Part shown: piece after piece, positions 6,885 to 19,986 of the stretch
Position numbering within the stretch: the first letter of the stretch is position 1
How the letters are laid out: each line of letters opens with the position of its first letter
Source: Candidatus Latescibacterota bacterium
GTDB lineage: Bacteria > Latescibacterota > UBA2968 > UBA8231
Direction of reading: 5' to 3'
Assembly: GCA_022827165.1 (NCBI GenBank)
Contig: JAJDTN010000372.1
Location: 1-24,651, forward strand
Length of the DNA: 24,651 bases
Notes under the pieces: model-generated
What the model was told of the DNA's origin: nothing
Database searches by the model: none
What the model saw: the letters and a program-made list of their open reading frames with translations, nothing else
Translations under genes and position numbers: made by a program

Positions 6885-8798
6885 ATGACAGTGGATGATG
6901 CCTGGAACCTCCGCGTCCTGATCGTGGATGACCAGGAGGCGATCCACAAGGACTTCGAGGAGATGCTCGCGCCCGGCACACCGGCGCGGGCGACGGATGC
7001 CCTGGCCGGCGCCTTCGTCCCGGAGAGCGGGAAAGCCGTCCTGCCGCGGTTCGAACTCTCCCATGCCGACAGCGGGGGCCAGGCCTGCCGGTTGATCAAG
7101 ACAGCCCGGGACTCGGGCCATCCCTTTGCCGTGGCCTTCATCGACATCCGGATGCCTCCCGGAGCCGACGGCATCGAGACCGTCCGCCGCATCAGGGAAT
7201 TCGAGAAGCACATCGAGATCGTCATCATGACCGCCTATTCCGACAAGTCGCTGCCGGAGATCCTCGGCGGCATGGAACGGGTCCACAAGCTGCTCTACAT
7301 CCGCAAACCCTTCTCCCGGGAGGAGGTCCAGCAGATCACCCTGTCCCTCGTGGGCAAGTGGAACATCGAGCAGGAGCTCGAGGGCCACCAGCGGGAGCTG
7401 GAAGCCGGAAACCGCAGACTCGAAGCGAGCAACGACAGGCTCCGGGCCGTCCTCGACGCCACGGGAGACGCCATCGGCATGTTCGGCGGCGACGGACGCC
7501 TGCGGCTGGCGAACCAGGGGTACGAAGAGCTGCTCGACGCCACCGAGGACGAGTTGAGGCAGATGTCACCCGAAGATCTGGCAGCCCGCATCGAAGCCCG
7601 CCTGCGGCCGCCCGTCCTGCCCGAAGCGGGACGCAGCCTGTTCCTCGAAGGCGCCGCCGACCTGGCGGAAGTGGTCACCGACACCGGTGGTGACAACCCG
7701 CGTCTGTTCCACCGGTCCACGGCCCCCGTCCGTGACCAACATCAGGACCTCATGGGCCACATCACCGTGTACCGCGACGTCTCCAAGGAGGTGGAGAGCG
7801 AGCAGATGAAGGCCGAGGTCCTGCGCCTGCGCAGCGAGCTCGAGACGACCTGCGGATTCGACGGCATCGTCGGCAAGAGCAAGGGCATGCAGGAGGTCTA
7901 TGCCCTGATGCAGCGGGCGGCCGAGAGCGACATCACGGTCCTCATCGAAGGCGAGAGCGGCACCGGCAAGGAGCTCGTGGCCCGGTTGATCCACCTCAAC
8001 GGACCGAGAGAGGCGGGACCCTTCGTGGCCGTCAACTGCGCCGCCATTCCCGAAACCCTCATCGAGAGCGAGCTCTTCGGGCACGAGCGCGGCGCCTTCA
8101 CGGGAGCCTCGGCGCGGCGCATCGGGCAGTTCGAGCGGGCCCAGGGCGGAACCCTCCTCCTCGACGAGATCGGCGACATGCCCCTCCCCCTGCAAGCCAA
8201 CCTTCTGCGTGTCCTGGAGGAGCGCGAGATCCGCCGTATCGGCGGAGCCGACCCCATCCCCATCGACATCCGCGTCATCGCCGCCACCAACAGGGATCTG
8301 GAGGCCGCCACCGGCGAGGGCGCCTTCCGCGCCGACCTCTACTACCGTCTGGCCGCCTTCCCCCTCTCCCTCCCCCCCCTGCGGGACCACCGCGAGGACA
8401 TCCCCATGCTGGCGGCCCACTTCCTGCGGGAGCACGCCGAGAGGGCCAACAAGAGCCTGCGCGGGTTCTCCCCCGCCGCCCTCCAGGGATTGCTCGCCCA
8501 CGACTGGCCGGGCAACGTGCGCGAGCTCCGCAACGCCATCGAGCGTGCCGTCCTGCTCGAGACCTCGGACCGGCTGCAGCTCGCCAGCTTCCCCCCGCAG
8601 CTGGCGGCCGCAGCCCCACCTCCGGCCGCTCCCGGAGAGCCGGTCCAAGCCTTCCTCTCCCTCCAGGAGGCCGAGCGGCAGGCCCTGGTCCGGGCTTACG
8701 AGGCCTCGGACCGGAACATCTCCAGGACCGCCCAGGTGCTGGAAATAAACCGCACGACGTTGTACCGGAAGCTGAGGAAATACGGCCTGATGGAGTAG
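6885..8798 (+). CDS. Sigma-54 dependent response regulator with REC, PAS, AAA+ and Fis-type HTH domains
   Basis: This 637-residue NtrC-class activator would be phosphorylated by the upstream kinase and drive RNA polymerase-sigma-54 open-complex formation. The receiver domain (about 10-155) keeps Asp15/Asp16, phospho-Asp87 in FIDIRMPPG, Thr116 and Lys141, but carries about 25 extra residues between the first helix and second strand. A coiled linker and a PAS domain (about 182-302) follow, an unusual insertion between REC and AAA+. The AAA+ core (327-560) has Walker A GESGTGKE (356-363), the sigma-54 contact loop GAFTGA (403-408), Walker [10 protein letters not shown] (421-429) and FRADLYYRL (481-489). 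The C-terminal Fis-type helix-turn-helix spans about 600-634. It is a complete, probably active regulator; I found no sigma-54 (-24/-12) promoter in the window, so its targets are unknown. Confidence 0.96.
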   Translation: MTVDDAWNLRVLIVDDQEAIHKDFEEMLAPGTPARATDALAGAFVPESGKAVLPRFELSHADSGGQACRLIKTARDSGHPFAVAFIDIRMPPGADGIETVRRIREFEKHIEIVIMTAYSDKSLPEILGGMERVHKLLYIRKPFSREEVQQITLSLVGKWNIEQELEGHQRELEAGNRRLEASNDRLRAVLDATGDAIGMFGGDGRLRLANQGYEELLDATEDELRQMSPEDLAARIEARLRPPVLPEAGRSLFLEGAADLAEVVTDTGGDNPRLFHRSTAPVRDQHQDLMGHITVYRDVSKEVESEQMKAEVLRLRSELETTCGFDGIVGKSKGMQEVYALMQRAAESDITVLIEGESGTGKELVARLIHLNGPREAGPFVAVNCAAIPETLIESELFGHERGAFTGASARRIGQFERAQGGTLLLDEIGDMPLPLQANLLRVLEEREIRRIGGADPIPIDIRVIAATNRDLEAATGEGAFRADLYYRLAAFPLSLPPLRDHREDIPMLAAHFLREHAERANKSLRGFSPAALQGLLAHDWPGNVRELRNAIERAVLLETSDRLQLASFPPQLAAAAPPPAAPGEPVQAFLSLQEAERQALVRAYEASDRNISRTAQVLEINRTTLYRKLRKYGLME

Positions 8799-8807
8799 AA
8801 GTGAGGA

Positions 8808-8825
8808 CCTGCCTCCGAGGGCAGG
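8808..8825. terminator. Hairpin in the convergent gap between the response regulator and rluD
   Basis: CCTGCC (8808-8813) and GGCAGG (8820-8825) form a perfect six-base-pair, GC-only stem around a six-base loop. It lies in the 34 bases between two convergent genes, where a bidirectional terminator is expected. Neither strand shows a T-run after the stem, so intrinsic termination would be weak. Confidence 0.4.
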
Positions 8826-8832
8826 CACGGGG

Positions 8833-9834
8833 TCATGCCGGGCCTGCTGCGCCGGTGAGAGGTTCCGTGGCCCCCTGCAGGGTCCGCTCCATGTCCTCCG
8901 GCAGGGGGCTCTCGAACCTCAGCGCCTCCCCCGAGCGCGGATGGGTGAACCCCAGCGAGGCCGCGTGCAGCGCCTGGCGGTCGAGACCCTCCAGCAGTCG
9001 CCGCGCCGCCTCCCGGAGCCGGGGCTCGATGCCGCGCACCCGCGTGCGGCCGCCGTACACGGGATCGCCGAAGACCGGGTGCCCCAGGTGCTGCATGTGC
9101 ACGCGGATCTGGTGCGTGCGGCCGGTCTCCAGACGCAGCTCCATCAGACTCAGAAAGGCCAGCTCCCGCAACCGCCGGAAACGGGTCACCGCCCGGCGGC
9201 CGCCCACGACCACGGCCATGCGCTTGCGGTCGGCGGGACTGCGGTCGAGGGGTGCGTCGACCACCCCCTCTTCGGGCGGCCTTCCCCACACGAGGGCGGT
9301 GTAGCACCGCTCGACGCTGCGCTCCTCCAGCTGCGCCGCCAGGCCGCGGTGGGCGGTGTCGTTCTTGGCCACCATCAGCAGACCGGTGGTGCCGCGGTCC
9401 AGGCGGTGGACGATGCCCGGCCGCAGCACGCCGTTGATCCCGGACAGGTCGCGGCAGTGGTGGAGGAGGGCGTTCACCAGCGTCCCCGAGGGACTGCCGG
9501 GCGCCGGGTGGACGGCCATGCCGGCTGGCTTGTCCACCACCAGCAGGTCCTCGTCCTCGTGAACCACGGCAAGCAGCAGGTCTTCGGGGCGAGCCACCAA
9601 CTCCACCGGGTCCGGAACCTGGACCGTGACCCGATCCCCGATGCGGAGGCGGTACCCGGACCGCTTCGCGGCGTCGTTGACAAGGACCGCGCCCTCGGCG
9701 ACCAGACCTTGCACGCGGCTCCGGGACAGGTCCTCCAGAACGCGGGGAACGAAGCGGTCGAGACGCTCGCCCTCGTCCTCCTCCTGGATCAGGAAGCCGT
9801 GGACGCCGCCCCCCGGGGCGGGCGACCCGGTCAC
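8833..9834 (-). CDS. rluD: RluD-family 23S rRNA pseudouridine synthase
   Basis: This 333-residue protein is a normal-length RluA/RluD-family enzyme, which isomerises uridines in 23S rRNA (helix 69 in the case of RluD). An S4-type RNA-binding domain occupies about residues 22-75. The catalytic domain begins LLVVDKPAGMAVHP (97-110), and the signature HRLDRGTTG (143-151) supplies catalytic Asp147. Later family blocks LETGRTHQIRVHM and HPVFGDPVYGG are intact. Start is GTG at 9834, only four bases after the lspA stop, with a G-rich site inside the lspA 3' end. The lspA-rluD pair is a very common bacterial arrangement, which supports rluD over rluC or rluA. It is the last gene of the long minus-strand cluster. 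Confidence 0.95.
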   Translation of the reverse strand: MTGSPAPGGGVHGFLIQEEDEGERLDRFVPRVLEDLSRSRVQGLVAEGAVLVNDAAKRSGYRLRIGDRVTVQVPDPVELVARPEDLLLAVVHEDEDLLVVDKPAGMAVHPAPGSPSGTLVNALLHHCRDLSGINGVLRPGIVHRLDRGTTGLLMVAKNDTAHRGLAAQLEERSVERCYTALVWGRPPEEGVVDAPLDRSPADRKRMAVVVGGRRAVTRFRRLRELAFLSLMELRLETGRTHQIRVHMQHLGHPVFGDPVYGGRTRVRGIEPRLREAARRLLEGLDRQALHAASLGFTHPRSGEALRFESPLPEDMERTLQGATEPLTGAAGPA

Positions 9835-9838
9835 CGGG

Positions 9839-10360
9839 CTAACCCCCCGGGGCGGGGTCGTCGGCGGTGACCGCGCCGGCCGGCGCCGGCTTCTTCTGCC
9901 GCGAGTAGGAGACGACCAGGAGCAGGACGCCGATGGTGACGCAGGAGTCGGCCACGTTGAAGACCGGCCACCGCCAGGCCTCGGAGAGCCCCACGTCGAT
10001 GAAGTCGACGACCTCGTGGAGGCGCACCCGGTCGACGATGTTCCCCAAGGCGCCGCCGAGGACCAGGGCCAGCGCGCCGCGCTGGAGCCGGGCCTGCGCC
10101 GGGAGACCGCGGTACATCCAGATCAGCAGCCCCAGGGCGCCCAAGGCGACCACCGTGTGCACGAGGGGCCCCCCGATGGTGAGGCCGAAGGCGGCGCCGC
10201 GGTTGTGGATCAGGGTGAGGCGAAGGAAGTCCCCCAGGACGGGGACCGGGGACTGCAGGGCCAGGGCTTGGAGGGCGATCTGCTTCGTCGCCTGGTCGAG
10301 GAGCAGGGCGGCGGGCACGATCCAGAGGACCGCGGCACCGCGCCCCCCGGCGGGGCTCAC
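9839..10360 (-). CDS. lspA: Lipoprotein signal peptidase (signal peptidase II)
   Basis: This 173-residue inner-membrane aspartyl protease removes signal peptides from diacylglyceryl-modified prolipoproteins. Four hydrophobic segments are seen (about 10-28, 67-84, 95-112 and 135-153). The family blocks are present: LLLDQATK (20-26) near the first segment, HNRGAAFG (52-59), GALGNIVDR with catalytic Asp110, and FNVADS with catalytic Asp138. The frame is open further upstream inside dksA, but homology begins just before the first membrane segment. I chose GTG at 10360, which overlaps the dksA stop as GTGA, implying coupled translation. The basic C-terminal tail (about 153-173) is normal. LspA is the target class of globomycin; nothing suggests altered sensitivity. 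Confidence 0.95.
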   Translation of the reverse strand: MSPAGGRGAAVLWIVPAALLLDQATKQIALQALALQSPVPVLGDFLRLTLIHNRGAAFGLTIGGPLVHTVVALGALGLLIWMYRGLPAQARLQRGALALVLGGALGNIVDRVRLHEVVDFIDVGLSEAWRWPVFNVADSCVTIGVLLLVVSYSRQKKPAPAGAVTADDPAPGG

Positions 10361-10734
10361 CCTCTCCTCTGGTCGGTCCCGCTCTTGCACTGGATGCACT
10401 GGGTCGCCGTCGGCACCGCCTCCAGGCGGGCCCGCCCGATCTCGCCCCCGCATACGCGGCAGACGCCGAAGGTCCCGTCCTCGATCCGCTGCAGGGCCTC
10501 CTGAACGTAGTCGAGGTAGCTGCCCTCGCGCTGGGCGAAGAGCAGGTTCTTCTCGCGCTCCATGGCGTCGGTGCCGCGGTCGGCCATGTGCAGCGAGTAG
10601 GCGGATCTCTCCTCGGACGACTCCTGGGCCACGTCCGACCGGGAGACGCGCTCGAACTCCTCGAGATCGGAACTGGCCTGCTCGTGCTTGGTCTGCAGCA
10701 GCTTCTTGAAGTGTGCCAGGTCTTCCTGATTCAT
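10357..10734 (-). CDS. DksA/TraR-family zinc-finger transcription regulator
   Basis: This 125-residue protein has the DksA layout: a long helical hairpin followed by a C4 zinc finger. The finger is a textbook C-x2-C-x17-C-x2-C (Cys92, Cys95, Cys113, Cys116) with the conserved EIGRARLEAVPTA core. Acidic residues at the predicted coiled-coil tip (Asp52 and Asp56 in ADRGTDAMERE) resemble those that reach the RNA polymerase secondary channel. By family, it modulates initiation with or without ppGpp, notably at rRNA and translation genes. It is shorter than E. coli DksA (151 residues), lacking part of the N-terminal region, so DksA versus a TraR/YocK-type relative is open. ATG at 10734 has a GGGAGG site eight bases ahead and begins 14 bases after the ileS stop; the stop overlaps lspA. 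Confidence 0.9.
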   Translation of the reverse strand: MNQEDLAHFKKLLQTKHEQASSDLEEFERVSRSDVAQESSEERSAYSLHMADRGTDAMEREKNLLFAQREGSYLDYVQEALQRIEDGTFGVCRVCGGEIGRARLEAVPTATQCIQCKSGTDQRRG

Positions 10735-10748
10735 CTCTCCCGCCTCCC

Positions 10749-13924
<3,176 letters not shown>

Positions 13925-13928
<4 letters not shown>

Positions 13929-14230
13929 AGGCGCAGGTTCCTCAGGAACAGCTGCACGACCTGGATCAGCAGGATCAGGACCAGGGGGGTGAAGTCCAGC
14001 CCGGAGGACCACATGAACCGCGGGATGTAGCGGCGCAGGCCGTCGAGAGCCGGATCGGTCAGCCCGCACAGGATCTGCACGAGCCGGTTGTAGGGATCTG
14101 GGTTGATCCACGAGATGACGACCCGGGCCACGACGATGATCAGGTAGACCATCAGCAGGCCGTCGATAAGGTCGATCACCCCGGAAAGGAAGCCGGAGCC
14201 GTCGAAGACGGACAGCTCGGAATCGGACAC
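13925..14230 (-). CDS. yggT: YggT-family small membrane protein
   Basis: This 101-residue protein has two hydrophobic hairpin segments (about 14-40 and 80-98). Between and around them is the family signature: RVVISWINPDPYNRLVQ followed by LTDPALDGLRRYIP. YggT proteins are linked to membrane processes, including division-related organisation and osmotic tolerance, but have no settled biochemical function. The gene lies directly behind yggS (one base between the yggS stop and this start region), a very widely conserved pair. In many genomes a divIVA gene separates yggT from ileS; here yggT overlaps ileS directly by four bases. Start is GTG at 14230 with AAGG about six bases upstream. Confidence 0.92.
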
Positions 14231-14231
14231 G

Positions 14232-14945
14232 TCAGCCTTCCCGGACGGGGACTGCCGGCGCCGCCGGCCTGGGGCCGAAGACGGCGGTGCCGACGCGGAT
14301 CATGGTCGCGCCCTCCTCGATGGCCATCTCGTAATCGCCGCTCATCCCCATGGACAAGGTGGTCATACCCGCCGACATGCTCCCGGCCAGGCGGCGGCCG
14401 AGGTCCCGCAGCCGCCGGAAGCAGGCGCGCACCCGCTCCTCTTCGGCGCTATGGGCCGCGATCGTCATCAGACCCCGGAGCCGCAGGCCCTCCAGGGCGG
14501 CCGCCGTCTCCGCCAGGGCGGGGAGACTGCCGGGGTCGACGCCGCCCTGGTGCCCGGCGCCCGCCGTGTTGACCTGCAGCAGCACCTCGAGGGTGCGCCC
14601 CGCGGCGGCAGCGCGGCGCGAGAGCGCCTCGGCCAGCCGGAGGCTGTCGACGGACTGCACCACGTCGAAGATCTCGACGGCCCGGCCCGCCTTGTTGCGC
14701 TGCAGGCCGCCCACCAGGTGCCAGCGCCCCGGGGCCTCTACGGCCTCCTTCTTGGGGCCGGCCTCCTGGACGCGGTTCTCACCGACATCGGTGACGCCCG
14801 CCTCCAGAGCCGCGGCCACCTCCCCGGCCCTGCGGCCCTTCGTGACCACCACCACCTGCACCTCGTCCGGCCCCCGGCCCGAACGCTCGGCGGCCTCGGC
14901 GACACGCCGCCGGACCTCCTCCCAGTTGCGCGCGATGGGGTTCAT
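14232..14945 (-). CDS. yggS: YggS/PROSC-family PLP homeostasis protein
   Basis: This 237-residue protein is a member of the YggS/PLPBP family, a single-domain alanine-racemase-like barrel that binds pyridoxal phosphate and buffers cellular B6 vitamer and amino acid levels. The PLP lysine lies in VVVVTKGR (Lys36). Further family blocks are GENRVQEA, WHLVGGLQRNKA, VNTAGAGHQGG (an altered form of the usual VN-KxGl segment), GLMTIAAH and SMGMSGDYEMAIEEGATMIRVGTAVFG. Start is ATG at 14945, where homology begins (NWEEVRRRVAEAA); no good ribosome site precedes it. The 73-base leader holds an inverted repeat. Downstream yggT follows at once, the usual pairing. Confidence 0.95.
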   Translation of the reverse strand: MNPIARNWEEVRRRVAEAAERSGRGPDEVQVVVVTKGRRAGEVAAALEAGVTDVGENRVQEAGPKKEAVEAPGRWHLVGGLQRNKAGRAVEIFDVVQSVDSLRLAEALSRRAAAAGRTLEVLLQVNTAGAGHQGGVDPGSLPALAETAAALEGLRLRGLMTIAAHSAEEERVRACFRRLRDLGRRLAGSMSAGMTTLSMGMSGDYEMAIEEGATMIRVGTAVFGPRPAAPAVPVREG

Positions 14946-14950
14946 GACGG

Positions 14951-15003
14951 CTTGTGCACGAGACGGATGCGGGAAGGTACTGGGCGCGTGGTACAGGCAC
15001 AAG
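14951..15003. repeat. Inverted repeat CTTGTGC...GCACAAG in the yggS leader
   Basis: The seven-base arms (14951-14957 and 14997-15003) are perfect complements 39 bases apart. Within them GGTAC occurs twice (14976-14980 region and 14990-14994). The whole lies between the antiporter stop and the yggS start. It might be a leader RNA structure or a protein site; the wide spacing makes chance a fair alternative. Confidence 0.3.
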
Positions 15004-15018
15004 AACGCCCGCCGGAGG

Positions 15019-16239
15019 CTAGCTGTCGCCGGAGCCGCGCCGTTGCCCAAGGGCGGCGAGGGCCGCCAGGATGACGCCGCAGAGGAGCAGATCGGCCAGC
15101 ACCACCCGCCTCAGGAGGTCGCCGTGCTCCGGCGACAGGAACGCGGCGAAGGCGCCGCCGCCGCCGAGGACCAGGTCCCCGGCGATGATGCCCCTCGGCA
15201 GCAGCAGCCATCCGGACCCGCGGGAGAACTCGCCGCTCGAGGGCAGGGGGTACCACAGGGCCGGCCCGACGACGCGCGCCACCAGGAGGACCCCCAGCTG
15301 GGCCAGCAGGATCTGATAGGGCCAGGAGGCTCGCGGCGGCACCAGGGAGAGAGCATCCGTCGAGACCACGAGGAGAGCGGCGAAGAGGAGGATGGAGATC
15401 GGCCGCGCCGGCGCCAGGCGCCGCTCGAGGTCGCCGCCAGGGCCTTCGCGGGCGCCCAGGAGGAGCCCGGCCCCGAGACCGATGGGAAGCGACGGCAGGC
15501 CGGCGTGGAAGGCCCAGCAGGCGCCGAGGAGGGTGAACCCCCCCAGGGCGAGAACGGAGCTGTCCCGCCGCTCCAGGATACCCGTCCACCGCAGGGCCTG
15601 GGCCGCCGCGGCTCCCCCGGCACTGGAGAGCACCATCAACCCGAGCCACTCCCGCGCCTCGGGGGCCACCCAGCGGGACCCGGCCTCCATCAGCAGCACC
15701 GCGGCGAGCAGCAGCACGGCGATGGCGGAGCCCAGGAGGGCGATGACCTGGGTCTCCCGGCCGCGCTGGAAGTCGGCCACCAGGGGACCCCAGAAGGAGG
15801 CGATCGCCGCCAGCACGAGAGCCACCGGCCAGGGTAGCCGTCCCGCCAGCCCGAAGACCGCCGTGAGGGCCACGAAGGTGACCAGCGTCGACCCGGCCAC
15901 GACCAGGGGCAGCCACCGGCTGCGGCGCTCCGACGGCCAGTGCGCCCCCAGCCCCACCAGGAGCCCGGCCCATACGCCGGCCCCGGTGCCGGCCAGCGAC
16001 AGCAGGGGCTCGCGGGAGGCGTCGAGGGCATCGAGGGCCGAGGGGCCGAGCAGGTAGGCGCCGAGGATCCACGCCGTCAGCGCCGGCAGGCCGGCCCGGG
16101 CGAGGACGCCCTGGGCGGTGACCGCCAGCAGCAGGAGGACGCCGAATCCCCACAGGGACTCGTACCCCGTGCGCCCCGCCGGCGGTGGAGCGACCGCCGC
16201 CAGGGACAGGAGGATGGCACAGACTCCGAAGCTGCGCAT
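15019..16239 (-). CDS. CPA2-like cation:proton antiporter-family membrane protein, divergent
   Basis: This 406-residue protein is almost entirely hydrophobic, with about 11-12 membrane segments, after a possible N-terminal signal-like helix. Residues 33-70 resemble the first helices of CPA2 (KefB/KefC/NapA-like) exchangers: GVLARAGLPALTAWILGAYLLGPSAL. No C-terminal TrkA-N nucleotide-binding domain follows. The region matching the ion-binding helix (about 165-184, VIALLGSAIAVLLLAAVLLM) lacks the Asp found there in working antiporters (ND or QD), so transport may be lost or altered. Family assignment rests on resemblance only. ATG at 16239 lies 31 bases behind the secDF stop with a poor ribosome site. 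Its presence in an otherwise housekeeping cluster is unusual. Confidence 0.7.
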   Translation of the reverse strand: MRSFGVCAILLSLAAVAPPPAGRTGYESLWGFGVLLLLAVTAQGVLARAGLPALTAWILGAYLLGPSALDALDASREPLLSLAGTGAGVWAGLLVGLGAHWPSERRSRWLPLVVAGSTLVTFVALTAVFGLAGRLPWPVALVLAAIASFWGPLVADFQRGRETQVIALLGSAIAVLLLAAVLLMEAGSRWVAPEAREWLGLMVLSSAGGAAAAQALRWTGILERRDSSVLALGGFTLLGACWAFHAGLPSLPIGLGAGLLLGAREGPGGDLERRLAPARPISILLFAALLVVSTDALSLVPPRASWPYQILLAQLGVLLVARVVGPALWYPLPSSGEFSRGSGWLLLPRGIIAGDLVLGGGGAFAAFLSPEHGDLLRRVVLADLLLCGVILAALAALGQRRGSGDS

Positions 16240-16270
16240 GGGCGGGGCGACCCTGCCGGCGGGCCCGGCC

Positions 16271-18925
<2,655 letters not shown>

Positions 18926-18941
18926 CGGCTTCGCTTGCGGT

Positions 18942-18958
18942 GACCCGCCGGGCGGGTC
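18942..18958. repeat. Near-perfect palindrome/hairpin between apbE and secDF
   Basis: GACCCGCC and GGCGGGTC are perfect complements around one central base, giving an RNA stem of about seven pairs with a three-base loop. It lies in the 43-base gap, 17 bases ahead of the secDF ATG. No T-run follows on the minus strand, so a terminator is unlikely; a processing, translation-control or operator role is possible. Confidence 0.5.
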
Positions 18959-18968
18959 GGGAAAAGGT

Positions 18969-19979
18969 TCACGGCGCCGGGGCGGCCTGTATGCGGCCCT
19001 TCAACCCGTCCGAGTGGACGCGATGCAGATGGCCTCCGTCCTCGTAGTATACCATCACCTCGAGGCCGTCGTCGGCCGCCGCCCATTCCAGGGCCGGACC
19101 CGGACCGGCCACGAAGGCCGCCGTGGCCAGGGCATCGGCCTCGAGGGCGGTGCCCGCCCAGGCGGTGGCGCTGACCGCCCTCCCGGCCGGATACCCGGTG
19201 GCCGGGTCGAGCAGGTGGTGGTACCGGCGGCCCTCGCTCTCGAAGGCCAGTTCGTAATCGCCCGACGTGGCCAGGGCCGGCAGCCCCACATCCTCCACGG
19301 CGACGGTATCCGCCGGGTCGCGGGGGTGCTGCACGCCGAAGCGCCAGGGTCGTCCGTCGGGCTTCCGCCCCCAGAACCGCAGGTCGCCGCCGGCCTCGAC
19401 GACGCCTGCCGCCACCCCCGCCGCCCGCAGCAGGTCCACGGTGCGGTCGACGACGTGTCCTTTGGCCGCGGCCCCCAGATCGAGCCGCACGCCGGCCCGC
19501 TCGAAGATCACCCGGCCCTGGCTCAGGCGCACCTGCTCGTAGCCGCCCAGGGCCAGGGCCGAGTCGATCGAGGCCGGCGCCGGAGGGCGACGCGCCTCGG
19601 GAAACCCCCAGAGCGCCGTCAGGGCCCCCAGGGCCGGATCGAAGGCGCCGTCGGTCCGCCGCGCCAACTCGAGCGCGGGCGCCAGGACCTGGTGCAACTC
19701 CTCCGACAGCGCCTCCGGCTGCCCCGGGGCGATGCCGTGCAGCCGTGCGATCTCGCTCGAGCCGCCGTAGTGCGTAAGCGCTGAGTCGAGCCGGTCGATC
19801 AGCCCCCAGGCCTGCGCGAACAACGGCCGCGCCCGGGCCTCGTCGGCGAACAGTGCCACGCGCACCACCGTGCCCATGGCCACGTGATAGCCCTCGACGG
19901 GAACGGCCGGGCCGGGCCTCGGCAGCAGCCAGAGGAACGCCGCCAGCCCCGCGAGCCCCGCCACGACCCTGGCCTTCAA
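18969..19979 (-). CDS. apbE: FAD:protein FMN transferase (ApbE family)
   Basis: This 336-residue protein is an ApbE-type flavin transferase, which attaches FMN covalently to Ser/Thr of target proteins such as NqrB/RnfG-like subunits, acting on the outer face of the inner membrane. A hydrophobic N-terminal helix (about 5-18) without a lipobox Cys suggests a membrane anchor or Sec signal. Family blocks are HVAMGTVVRVALF, HYGGSSEIARL, GAFDPALGALTALWGF, LDLGAAAKGHVVDRTVDLL, GVVEAGGDLRFWG and HHLLDPATGYPA, the last containing the HxxDPxTG motif for Mg and FAD binding. The start is unsure: TTG at 19979 lies seven bases behind the polyprenyl synthase stop, but GTG at 19964 with AAGG eight bases ahead is equally good. 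No obvious flavoprotein target is encoded here. Confidence 0.92.
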   Translation of the reverse strand: MKARVVAGLAGLAAFLWLLPRPGPAVPVEGYHVAMGTVVRVALFADEARARPLFAQAWGLIDRLDSALTHYGGSSEIARLHGIAPGQPEALSEELHQVLAPALELARRTDGAFDPALGALTALWGFPEARRPPAPASIDSALALGGYEQVRLSQGRVIFERAGVRLDLGAAAKGHVVDRTVDLLRAAGVAAGVVEAGGDLRFWGRKPDGRPWRFGVQHPRDPADTVAVEDVGLPALATSGDYELAFESEGRRYHHLLDPATGYPAGRAVSATAWAGTALEADALATAAFVAGPGPALEWAAADDGLEVMVYYEDGGHLHRVHSDGLKGRIQAAPAP

Positions 19980-19986
19980 GGCCCCG

